DNA of 64,000 nt, taken from NCBI GenBank assembly GCA_965656535.1, contig CBFHKX010000003.1, positions 1 through 64,000 on the forward strand. Direction: 5' to 3'. The translations under genes were made by a program, and so were the position numbers. Each line of letters opens with the position of its first letter. Within the stretch, counting starts at the first letter, position 1. The stretch comes from Lishizhenia sp965656535 (GTDB lineage Bacteria; Bacteroidota; Bacteroidia; Flavobacteriales_D; Crocinitomicaceae). The notes beneath the pieces are model-generated. The model was not told the DNA's origin. It saw nothing but the letters and a program-made list of their open reading frames with translations, and did no database searches. Shown here one piece after another: positions 43,529 through 50,830 of this stretch.

Positions 43529-45001
43529 ATGGCACAAAAATTTACCACAAGAGAAGAAGATTATTCTAAATGGTACAATGAACTTGTAGGAAGAGCAGAT
43601 TTAGCAGAGCACTCTGATGTAAGAGGATGCATGGTAATTAAGCCTTACGGTTATGCTATCTGGGAAAAAATGAAAGAAATTTTGGATAAAAAGTTTAAAG
43701 AAACTGGACATTCAAATGCTTATTTTCCACTCTTTATCCCAAAGTCATATTTAAGTAAAGAAGCGAGTCACGTTGAAGGCTTCGCAAAGGAATGTGCTGT
43801 GGTAACTCATTATCGTTTAAAAGACGATGGAGAAGGAGGTGTTATGGTGGATCCAGATGCTAAATTAGAAGAAGAGCTAATCGTTAGGCCTACTTCAGAA
43901 ACTATCATTTGGAATTCATATAAAAACTGGATTCAATCCTATAGAGATTTACCGATTTTAATTAACCAGTGGGCAAATGTGGTGCGTTGGGAAATGCGAA
44001 CGCGACTTTTCCTAAGAACAGCAGAGTTTTTATGGCAAGAAGGGCACACAGCTCATGCAACAAAAAAAGAAGCCGTAGCAGAAGCTGAGCAAATGTTAGA
44101 AGTCTATGCAGATTTTGCAGAACAGTATATGGCTATGCCAGTTATTAAAGGTTTGAAATCTGAAAGTGAACGGTTTGCTGGAGCAGAAGAAACATATTGT
44201 ATCGAAGCTATGATGCAAGATGGTAAGGCTCTTCAAGCAGGTACTTCTCATTTTTTAGGTCAAAATTTTGCAAAAGCATTTGATGTTAAGTTTTCAGATA
44301 AAGAAGGAAAGTTAGACCATGTTTGGGCAACTTCTTGGGGAGTTTCTTCTCGTTTAATGGGTGCTTTAATTATGACTCATTCAGATGATGAAGGATTGGT
44401 TTTACCACCTGCATTAGCTCCAATTCAAGTTGCTATTATTCCTATTTATAAAGGAGAAGAGCAGTTAACTATGATTACTGAAAAAATTACTCCTGTAATT
44501 AACGCCTTAAGATCAAAAGGTATTTCAGTAAAGTTTGATGATGATGACAACAGAAGGCCAGGTTGGAAATTTGCAGAATACGAAGCAAAAGGTGTTCCCG
44601 TTCGAGTAGCTATCGGACAGCGAGATTTAGATAATGGTAAAGCCGAAGTTGCACGAAGAGATACGAAAGAAAAAAATGTTGTAGATTTCGAAGGAGTAGA
44701 GCAGTATATAGAAAATCTTCTAGAGGAAATACAAAAGAACTTATTCGATAAGGCAAAAACATTTAGCACAGAAAATATAAGAAACGTTGAATCGTACGAA
44801 GAGTTTAAAACTGTTTTAGAAGAAAATGGTGGTTTTATTTCTGCGCATTGGGACGGTTCTAAAGAAACAGAAGAAAAAATAAAAAACGAAACAAAGGCTA
44901 CAATACGCTGCATACCTTTAGACGCTAAGGAAGAAAACGGTAAATGTATGGTTACAGGAAAGCCATCAAATAAACGCGTAATCTTTGCGAAAGCTTACTA
45001 A
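43529..45001 (+). CDS. proS: Proline--tRNA ligase, archaeal/eukaryotic type (ProS type 3)
   Basis: A 490-aa class II aminoacyl-tRNA synthetase that charges tRNA-Pro. The order DLAEHSDVRGCMVIKPYGYAIWE, RPTSETIIWNSYKNWI (motif 2 start), RWEMRTRLFLRTAEFLWQEGHTAH and the anticodon-binding domain (about 285-390), followed by the zinc-binding-like C-terminal domain ending in Tyr, is that of the archaeal/eukaryotic form. It lacks the editing INS insertion of bacterial type ProS. Such ProS genes are common in Bacteroidota, so this is not in itself a sign of recent transfer. It is followed at 15 nt by a conserved gene of unknown role. Confidence 0.95.
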   Translation: MAQKFTTREEDYSKWYNELVGRADLAEHSDVRGCMVIKPYGYAIWEKMKEILDKKFKETGHSNAYFPLFIPKSYLSKEASHVEGFAKECAVVTHYRLKDDGEGGVMVDPDAKLEEELIVRPTSETIIWNSYKNWIQSYRDLPILINQWANVVRWEMRTRLFLRTAEFLWQEGHTAHATKKEAVAEAEQMLEVYADFAEQYMAMPVIKGLKSESERFAGAEETYCIEAMMQDGKALQAGTSHFLGQNFAKAFDVKFSDKEGKLDHVWATSWGVSSRLMGALIMTHSDDEGLVLPPALAPIQVAIIPIYKGEEQLTMITEKITPVINALRSKGISVKFDDDDNRRPGWKFAEYEAKGVPVRVAIGQRDLDNGKAEVARRDTKEKNVVDFEGVEQYIENLLEEIQKNLFDKAKTFSTENIRNVESYEEFKTVLEENGGFISAHWDGSKETEEKIKNETKATIRCIPLDAKEENGKCMVTGKPSNKRVIFAKAY

Positions 45002-45016
45002 TCTTACTACACTATT

Positions 45017-45697
45017 ATGGAAGAAACGAAGAAAGAATTAAAACAGCTGCTGTTAGACAGAGCTCTATTGAAACAAGATGTTTTTCAAAATACGAAGGAT
45101 GTTTTTAAGAAGTTTAAAGATATTATTAGAGAAGAAGTCGAAAGTCTTAGAGAAAGCATTACAGATGAGCGTGTACGTTTGAAATTTGTGGATAAAGGAG
45201 ACTTTGAAGTACATGCTTACGTAGGTTCAGATGTTTTGGTTTTTCACATGCACACAAACATTTTTAGATTTAAAGATGAGCATCCATTATGGAAATCGTC
45301 TTATTTGAAGAATGATCCAGGACAAGGATATTGTGGTACAATAAACGTGTATAATTTCTTGGCAGATTCTTTTTTACAAGGTAGAATGAATGACCCAGGC
45401 TTTTTAATAGGTAGAGTTCTAGTAAACAAAGACAATCATTTTATGGTTGAAGGTAAAGGACAGTTAGGATTTTTGTTTAGAGATTTTGTTAACCTTCAGA
45501 TTTCAGAAGAAATAATTGCTGACATTGTTGAGCGTGCATTTATTCATGCAATCGAGTTTGATTTAATTTCTCCACCATTTGATAAAGTGAGTGTGGTAAA
45601 CGTTATGCAGATTAAAGAATTGAGTTCTAGTCTACAAATGAAAACTAGTAAGCGACTCGGTTTTAAGTTTGAAGCAGAAGACGATGAAATAATTTAA
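45017..45697 (+). CDS. Conserved Bacteroidota protein of unknown function
   Basis: A 226-aa soluble protein that I cannot assign. Residues 1-60 form a charged helix (KELKQLLLDRALLKQDVFQ and onwards), probably a coiled coil. The rest is a mixed fold with FEVHAYVGSDVLVFHMHTNIFRF, GQGYCGTINVYNFLADSFLQGR and KGQLGFLFRDF, which look like strongly conserved family motifs. There are no signal peptide or membrane segments. It lies 15 nt after proS, so the two are co-transcribed. The gene ends 19 nt before the TTG of the tRNA promoter. Confidence 0.65.
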   Translation: MEETKKELKQLLLDRALLKQDVFQNTKDVFKKFKDIIREEVESLRESITDERVRLKFVDKGDFEVHAYVGSDVLVFHMHTNIFRFKDEHPLWKSSYLKNDPGQGYCGTINVYNFLADSFLQGRMNDPGFLIGRVLVNKDNHFMVEGKGQLGFLFRDFVNLQISEEIIADIVERAFIHAIEFDLISPPFDKVSVVNVMQIKELSSSLQMKTSKRLGFKFEAEDDEII

Positions 45698-45715
45698 TTT
45701 TTTTTCATTTTTCTT

Positions 45716-45745
45716 TTGCAGATACGAAATTTGGATATATATTTG
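45716..45745 (+). promoter_or_regulatory. Promoter of the tRNA-Glu/rpsT unit
   Basis: TTG (45716-45718), exactly 19 nt, TATATTTG (45738-45745). Near the predicted start a TTAAGC/GCTTAA inverted repeat (45757-45762, 45769-45774) could form a small 5' hairpin in the roughly 130-nt leader of the first tRNA. Confidence 0.75.
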
Positions 45746-45881
45746 CACTCCGAAAATTAAGCAATCGAGCTTAAACAAAGGGAATTTAAAGAGTTCAAGA
45801 GCATATTTTTTATTCTTTAAATATTTGAAATAAAACTTCAAAATGTTTACATCAAGAAGTTTCAATTTTTAAATGTAAATT

Positions 45882-45953
45882 GGCCCATTCGTCTAGTGGT
45901 TAGGACATCAGGTTTTCATCCTGGAAACAGGAGTTCGATTCTCCTATGGGCTA
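45882..45953 (+). tRNA. tRNA-Glu (anticodon UUC), copy 1
   Basis: A 72-nt cloverleaf. The acceptor stem GGCCCAT pairs with ATGGGCT (first pair G-U) and is followed by discriminator A. The anticodon loop TTTTCAT between TCAGG and CCTGG gives anticodon TTC, reading GAA/GAG. The T arm carries GTTCGATTC. CCA is not encoded. The sequence is identical to copy 2, which lies 106 nt downstream. Confidence 0.96.
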
Positions 45954-45955
45954 CT

Positions 45956-45977
45956 AATAATACAAAAGCGTATTATT
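45956..45977 (+). repeat. Hairpin in the spacer between the tRNA-Glu genes
   Basis: AATAATAC (45956-45963) and GTATTATT (45970-45977) form a perfect 8-bp stem with a 6-nt loop, right after the first tRNA. It may act as a processing signal in the dicistronic precursor. It is not followed by a T-run, so a terminator is less likely. Confidence 0.5.
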
Positions 45978-46059
45978 TATTTGAAATAGTAAGTTTGTAT
46001 ATAATCTGAGTTAGCGAAAACTATCTTAGGCTTCTCAAACTTCCAATTAAATTTAAATT

Positions 46060-46131
46060 GGCCCATTCGTCTAGTGGTTAGGACATCAGGTTTTCATCCT
46101 GGAAACAGGAGTTCGATTCTCCTATGGGCTA
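46060..46131 (+). tRNA. tRNA-Glu (anticodon UUC), copy 2
   Basis: Identical over all 72 nt to copy 1: same UUC anticodon, G-U closing acceptor pair and discriminator A, no encoded CCA. Even the preceding TAAATTG is shared. It ends 35 nt before rpsT, so tRNA and ribosomal protein are probably on one transcript. Confidence 0.96.
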
Positions 46132-46166
46132 CAACGCTTTTAAAGCACAATAAATAAATTAAAGTA

Positions 46167-46418
46167 ATGGCAAATCACAAGTCAGCAATAAAGAGAATTA
46201 GATCAAACGAAGCGAAAAGAGTTCGTAACAAATATCAGCATAAAACTACGCGTAATGCTGTGAAAAACTTACGTTCTTTAACAGACAAGAAAGAAGCAGA
46301 GAAGCTTTTTCCTTCTGTAGCAGGTATGCTTGATAAATTAGCGAAGAGAAACATTATCCACGCTAATAAAGCAGCGAACCTTAAGTCAGGTTTAGCGAAG
46401 GCAATCGCCAAGTTATAA
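46167..46418 (+). CDS. rpsT: 30S ribosomal protein S20
   Basis: An 83-aa basic three-helix protein that binds 16S rRNA early in 30S assembly. The N-terminus MANHKSAIKRIRSNEAKRVRN and the closing HANKAANLKSGLAKAIAKL are diagnostic. Length is normal for S20. It is placed right after two tRNA-Glu genes and ends at a 12-bp-stem terminator, so tRNA-tRNA-rpsT appears to be a complete transcription unit. Confidence 0.97.
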   Translation: MANHKSAIKRIRSNEAKRVRNKYQHKTTRNAVKNLRSLTDKKEAEKLFPSVAGMLDKLAKRNIIHANKAANLKSGLAKAIAKL

Positions 46419-46436
46419 TAAAAAATATATTCAATT

Positions 46437-46468
46437 AAAGGAGGTCGATTTATCGGTCTCCTTTTTTT
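46437..46468 (+). terminator. Rho-independent terminator after rpsT
   Basis: A 12-bp stem with two G-U pairs (46437-46448 with 46453-46464), a TTTA loop and a T7 run at 46462-46468. It lies 19 nt after the rpsT stop. Confidence 0.88.
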
Positions 46469-46486
46469 GGTTTATACCTACACCTA

Positions 46487-47152
46487 ATGTTTTTGAAATT
46501 CAATAATTCTTGGAAAATAGCTTTACAGAAAGAGACTAACGCTTCTTATTTTAGTTCACTTTCGTCTTGTTTAGAAAAAGAATATGAACAGAAATCTATT
46601 TTACCGGCAAAAGATTTGATTTTTAAGGCTTATGAAGCAACGCCTTTGAATGAAGTTAAAGTTGTAATTCTTGGTCAAGATCCATATCCAACAAAAGGCC
46701 ATGCTCATGGACTTTGTTTTTCCGTTAATCATGACGTACAACCTTTACCTAAATCACTGAAAAATATATTTAAAGAATTAGAAAGTGACACGGGTAAAAC
46801 TATTCCGCTCCATGGAAATTTAGAAGGTTGGAGCAGACAAGGTGTTTTTCTCTTAAATACGGTTTTAACAGTTGAAGAAGGGAAGCCAGGAAGTCATCAA
46901 AAAAAAGGTTGGGAAGAATTTACAGATGCTACATTAACGGCAATTAACGAGAATTGCAAAAGTGTTGTTTTCTTACTTTGGGGAAGACATGCGCAACAAA
47001 AGAAAAAATTAATTGATACAAATAAACATTTAGCATTAGAAACGGCACACCCTTCTCCTTTGTCTGCCTATCGAGGCTTTTTTGATTCTAAACACTTCAG
47101 CAAGGCTAATAATTATCTTAAACAGCAAGGGCTGGAAGAAATAGATTGGTGA
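46487..47152 (+). CDS. ung: Uracil-DNA glycosylase (family 1)
   Basis: A 221-aa base-excision repair enzyme that removes uracil from DNA. The water-activating motif GQDPYP is at residues 63-68 (Asp65), GLCFSV follows, and HPSPLSAYRGF (His188) is the leucine-loop motif. Length is standard for bacterial Ung. It lies just after the rpsT terminator and shares the 3' side of its gene with a terminator at 47207-47238. Confidence 0.97.
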   Translation: MFLKFNNSWKIALQKETNASYFSSLSSCLEKEYEQKSILPAKDLIFKAYEATPLNEVKVVILGQDPYPTKGHAHGLCFSVNHDVQPLPKSLKNIFKELESDTGKTIPLHGNLEGWSRQGVFLLNTVLTVEEGKPGSHQKKGWEEFTDATLTAINENCKSVVFLLWGRHAQQKKKLIDTNKHLALETAHPSPLSAYRGFFDSKHFSKANNYLKQQGLEEIDW

Positions 47153-47206
47153 AAGTAGAAAGCTTATTTTATTTGTTATTAAGATATTACATTCCCAATT
47201 TTGCAC

Positions 47207-47238
47207 AAAAAAAAGCACCCTTAAAAAAGAGTGCTTTT
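47207..47238 (-). terminator. Terminator between ung and the TlpA-like gene
   Basis: AAAAGCAC (47211-47218) pairs with GTGCTTTT (47231-47238), with an internal CTT/AAG extension. The A8 run at 47207-47214 gives a strong T-run on the minus strand, so it chiefly ends the minus-strand TlpA-like gene; it may also stop ung transcripts. Confidence 0.82.
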
Positions 47239-47259
47239 AGTCTATATATCTAATTCGTT

Positions 47260-48834
47260 TTATTCTTTTTGAGCATCTTTCCTTTTTTGCTCTAACTCCT
47301 CAGCTTCTTTTTTCTCTTGCTCTACATCAAAAATCTTTTCTGCTGTTGGCATACCTTGCACAGCATCTAAGTATTCTTCTAATTGGGCAATGCTTAAAGA
47401 TTTAGCTACAATTCTCTTGTTTTTATCTACAACGAAAACGCGAGGTGTAGAGAAGATATCATAGGTTTGTTGGTAGTTTAAAGATTCAACCGTAGTTTTA
47501 GATGGTATAAGCGTTCTTACGTTGTCTTGACTCTCATTTGCAAACTCCCAAATAGAATTGGTCAATGCAACGTTGGTAAATGTTAAATCATTTTCTCTGA
47601 TATATTTTTTCCACTTTTCAAAATCTTCACCAGTTGCTTTTCCAATAGCAAATACACCAACATTTCTATCTTTTAATTTTTGTGCATATAACTTTTGAAG
47701 TTTAGGGGTTTCCTTTTTACAATGTCCACAATCTGGATCCCAAAAATAGAGAACCGTATATTCTTTTCCATTGTCATAAAATCCTAACCAATTTTGTTCA
47801 GTTGTATCCGTTAAAATAATGTTTGGTGCTTTGTTTCCAATATCCGTAATTGATTTCGTTCCAATGTCTTCACAAATTTCATCTAACTTGCCATCTTTCA
47901 TCCAAAAGCCTTTATACTTTCCATTTTTATCCTTCGAACAATAGTAGTTCAGAAACATAAAATGAAAGACTTTGTCCATTCCCATAATTTTCGACTTTTC
48001 AAAGTGAGAACTAATCGTAGTAGTAAAGAATCTATACATAGTACTGCCTTCTTGAAGCTGATTCATTACTGGAGCGATGTATTTAATTAAAGAGTCTGGA
48101 GACTGGTGCAATACACGGTCGGAAATATATTGTCTAACCTTTTTTTCCAACACAGGTACATTTACCAATCTATCATCTTGTAAATCTACATTGTCCCAAA
48201 AGTGATCTCTGAAATATTTGTAAACAAACAGAGAGTCTTTAAGACTTCCATCTTCATTTTTTGGAGCTTCTGGAAGGTCTATATCCATAGACATTTTAAT
48301 GATTTTTGCAGCGAGTGTATTTGCATTGTCATCAATTAATTTATTCTGATACGTAATAACGTCCTTAGATATTTGATTGACTTGATCTTTCAGTTCTTTT
48401 TTCTTATTAACAGCATCATTCGGTAGGGCATCTGCCTGCTTATTTAGTGCATCAGCTCGTTCTCTACTGCTTTGTATCATTTGTATGTAAGGGATAAACA
48501 ATTTATTCTCTTCCGATTTTTTTACAACCATCGGCGTTACAAAATTATTATGTTCCGTTTCAATTTCAACTGCTTCATTGTTGTAAATAAATTCAAAATA
48601 CTTTTGTCCAGGCAAAAGAACAGCCATTACACCCGGTTGTTGTTTACTACCATCAAAAGTTACAATCTCGTTCTTAATGTCTGCCGTATCAGCATAGTAT
48701 AATTTGCTACCTACGTACTTTACTAAGTTAATTGTACCGTCGGGTTGACCTTTGATTTTAAATTTTAAGTCTTGACTAAAAACAGTAACGATTGACTGTG
48801 TGATGAGCAACGAAAGTAAAATGTATTTTTTCAT
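47260..48834 (-). CDS. Exported TlpA-like thioredoxin protein with DUF4369/DUF5106-type N-terminal part
   Basis: A 524-aa exported protein. A signal peptide is at 1-20 (KKYILLSLLITQSIVTVFSQ). Residues 21-100 look like DUF4369 (FKIKGQPDGTINLVKYVGSKLYYADTA). The centre (120-320) is a helical region of the DUF5106 kind. The C-terminal thioredoxin domain has WDPDCGHCKKE, a CxxC at about residues 367-370. It should act as a periplasmic or outer-surface thiol-disulfide reductase. A charged tail (KKEAEELEQKRKDAQKE) ends the protein. The gene has its own minus-7 box and a terminator, so it is a single-gene unit. Confidence 0.86.
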   Translation of the reverse strand: MKKYILLSLLITQSIVTVFSQDLKFKIKGQPDGTINLVKYVGSKLYYADTADIKNEIVTFDGSKQQPGVMAVLLPGQKYFEFIYNNEAVEIETEHNNFVTPMVVKKSEENKLFIPYIQMIQSSRERADALNKQADALPNDAVNKKKELKDQVNQISKDVITYQNKLIDDNANTLAAKIIKMSMDIDLPEAPKNEDGSLKDSLFVYKYFRDHFWDNVDLQDDRLVNVPVLEKKVRQYISDRVLHQSPDSLIKYIAPVMNQLQEGSTMYRFFTTTISSHFEKSKIMGMDKVFHFMFLNYYCSKDKNGKYKGFWMKDGKLDEICEDIGTKSITDIGNKAPNIILTDTTEQNWLGFYDNGKEYTVLYFWDPDCGHCKKETPKLQKLYAQKLKDRNVGVFAIGKATGEDFEKWKKYIRENDLTFTNVALTNSIWEFANESQDNVRTLIPSKTTVESLNYQQTYDIFSTPRVFVVDKNKRIVAKSLSIAQLEEYLDAVQGMPTAEKIFDVEQEKKEAEELEQKRKDAQKE

Positions 48835-48872
48835 TTGTAAGTGTTTGTTTTGAAGTTAACCATATGACGTAC

Positions 48873-48880
48873 CAAAAATA
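48873..48880 (-). promoter_or_regulatory. Minus-7 element of the TlpA-like gene
   Basis: TATTTTTG on the minus strand, 38 nt before the ATG at 48834. The minus-33 half is not found at the usual distance. Confidence 0.5.
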
Positions 48881-48919
48881 CAAATGGTATTTATTTTAAC
48901 AGTAATTTAACGCTTGTTT

Positions 48920-50104
48920 TTATCGCGAAGCGTAAATAATCCTTTTTGAACTTAAATTGTTAAATAATAGGTACAAGCTAAAAACGATCAATACAACAAA
49001 GAAGCTTTGCCAAGTCAAGGTTGTTTCAATAAATATCCCTCCACTTTTTAATGCATTATCAATAAAATATTTTCCAAATAAGAAAAGAGTAGCACTACTT
49101 AAAACAATTATTGCGAAAACCTTTACGAAGTAAACCAAGAAGGTTTTTATTATTGTTTTGGGTGCGTAACCAACACGTAATAATGTTGTGATTTCATATT
49201 GGTTCTTTGAAAGTATTAACTGCCCATATTGAATGAGTACCAATAAAGAAAGAAATATGGTTAATATGCTAACACTAAGTATGATTGAGAAGAGTGTACT
49301 GGCCACACTTTTAAGTTTTCCGATAGCTAAAGAGCTTGCTTTAGGCTCGATATGCTTTTTCTCCATAAAATTTTCAAACTCTCCAAATTCTCCATCTTTC
49401 ACGGCAATAATCAGGTTACTGGTTTCTCCCTTGTCTTCCTGCGGATAAACTTTATTTCCATAGTCTATAAAGCTTTTAGGAACAAGAATACTCCCAATAA
49501 TATTTGTAAAACCAACAACTTTAGCTTTTCTATTTTCTTTTCCTTCTTTGTTAGAGATCGTAAACGTAAGTGGAAGTTTAGAAGCTAGTTCGTCAGAGAT
49601 TTGAGGAATGCCTTGACCGGCTACAAAATTATTGGCCATCAACAGCCATTCTCTTGGAATTATCACAGGAACAAATTCGTCTTCTTTATTCCATTTCCAT
49701 TGAGATGTGTCTGTATCCAAAAATTGAGCATCAATGGATTGAACAAAAACATCTGTTCTAAATTTGTTTGGTCCAAAAAGCTTTTCCTCTTTTAGGGTAA
49801 TAGAAATATCAAATGAGTTAGATAAAATAGGGAAAACGTGTTCAATAAAACCTTCTTGTTGGTAAGCCAAAATGTCTTGATCGTCAAATCCCGTCTTTGT
49901 CATTCCTAGTGTAGTATAGTTACTCACTTTTCTTTGAATTATAATGGTGTTGTTTTTCATTGTTTCATCACCTTCGCCAAACTCATTCACCCGAATCAAA
50001 TAGTGTAAAGACGTAAGCAAGAAGGAAAAGCCTAGAAATGCTCCAATTATTGCTATAATGAGCTGAGCTTTTGATTGATTTTTAAATAATATTTTACTCA
50101 ACAT
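48920..50104 (-). CDS. FtsX-like ABC transporter permease
   Basis: A 394-aa permease of the FtsX/LolC/MacB class. One helix near the N-terminus (about 15-37), a large extracytoplasmic domain (about 45-265), and three C-terminal helices (about 270-390) give the usual four-helix plan. It lies 2 nt after the ATPase gene, so the two make one transporter. Such pairs may move lipoproteins, act in mechanotransmission or export small compounds; the substrate cannot be told. The extracytoplasmic domain has no cysteine pair. Confidence 0.85.
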   Translation of the reverse strand: MLSKILFKNQSKAQLIIAIIGAFLGFSFLLTSLHYLIRVNEFGEGDETMKNNTIIIQRKVSNYTTLGMTKTGFDDQDILAYQQEGFIEHVFPILSNSFDISITLKEEKLFGPNKFRTDVFVQSIDAQFLDTDTSQWKWNKEDEFVPVIIPREWLLMANNFVAGQGIPQISDELASKLPLTFTISNKEGKENRKAKVVGFTNIIGSILVPKSFIDYGNKVYPQEDKGETSNLIIAVKDGEFGEFENFMEKKHIEPKASSLAIGKLKSVASTLFSIILSVSILTIFLSLLVLIQYGQLILSKNQYEITTLLRVGYAPKTIIKTFLVYFVKVFAIIVLSSATLFLFGKYFIDNALKSGGIFIETTLTWQSFFVVLIVFSLYLLFNNLSSKRIIYASR

Positions 50105-50106
50105 AA

Positions 50107-50748
50107 TTATAGTTTTAATTCCTTATCGTAGTTAAATCCATGAAAATCGCCTAGGGTAGTTAAAATAAATCCTGCTTCAATTTCATTACAACGCGAGTTA
50201 ATTAAGGATAAACAGCGCTGTGTGTTTTCTTCGTCTAGGTGACTAAAAGGTTCGTCTAGTATTAACCATTCAAAAGGTTGAGAAAGCGCACGTATAATTG
50301 CAACCCTTTGCTGTTGTCCCATAGATAAAAGACCACATGGCATTTCCCATTTATTTGCTAAATCTAACGCTGACAACAGTGAACGTAGCTTTTCTTCGTT
50401 GAATGTATTGGTAAGGTCATTTTTAAGGATTAGATTTTCTTTTACTGTTAACGACGGAAATAATTGTAAATCCTGAAAAACAACAGCAATTTTATCTCTT
50501 CTAATTATAGCCCACTTTTCTAAATCCCAACCTTTTATATCTTCATTATCAAAAAGCAGTGAGCCAGAGTAATCATTTTTAACACCCAAAATAGTATTCG
50601 TAAACGTAGATTTACCTTTTCCTGAAGATGCGTTTAATACAACTTTTTGTTTAGATAATAATTCAAACTGATTTCCCCATATACTATCGCTACCGTGATT
50701 GATACTAGCAAGAAAGCTAGGCATTACGTTGTTAAATTTTATTTTCAT
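50107..50748 (-). CDS. ABC transporter ATP-binding protein (LolD/MacB type)
   Basis: A 213-aa ABC ATPase. Walker A is ASSGKGKST, with Ala in place of the usual first Gly. The signature is LSMGQQQRVAIIRAL, Walker B is WLILDEPFSHLD, and the Q-loop is VVFQDLQLFPSLTVKENL. Its partner permease begins 2 nt later. The short length fits a LolD-like subunit of an FtsX-type exporter. The H-loop His appears replaced, since the corresponding segment reads LTTLGDFHG. Confidence 0.86.
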   Translation of the reverse strand: MKIKFNNVMPSFLASINHGSDSIWGNQFELLSKQKVVLNASSGKGKSTFTNTILGVKNDYSGSLLFDNEDIKGWDLEKWAIIRRDKIAVVFQDLQLFPSLTVKENLILKNDLTNTFNEEKLRSLLSALDLANKWEMPCGLLSMGQQQRVAIIRALSQPFEWLILDEPFSHLDEENTQRCLSLINSRCNEIEAGFILTTLGDFHGFNYDKELKL

Positions 50749-50830
50749 TGGGATTTTTTTTCAAACTCATTTCAAATACCGTTCCATCTTTTCAGGGATA
50801 GGTTTATGTATTTGAAGATCAACGTTCTGA

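Noticed and set aside
44446..44913. Antisense open frame of 155 codons opposite proS
   Set aside because: It overlaps conserved proS coding sequence completely and its translation (Ser/Phe-rich) resembles the reverse complement of a Lys/Glu-rich gene, not a protein.
43529..45001. Archaeal-type proS as evidence of recent horizontal transfer
   Set aside because: This form is widespread in Bacteroidota and base use looks like its neighbours, so an old acquisition or inheritance explains it.
45882..46131. Tandem identical tRNA-Glu genes as the two ends of an integrated element
   Set aside because: Only 106 nt separate them, with no integrase or other gene between, so a simple duplication is the better reading.
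47207..47238. Strong plus-strand terminator of ung only
   Set aside because: The long A-run is on the left side, so the best T-run lies on the minus strand; I assign it chiefly to the minus-strand gene.
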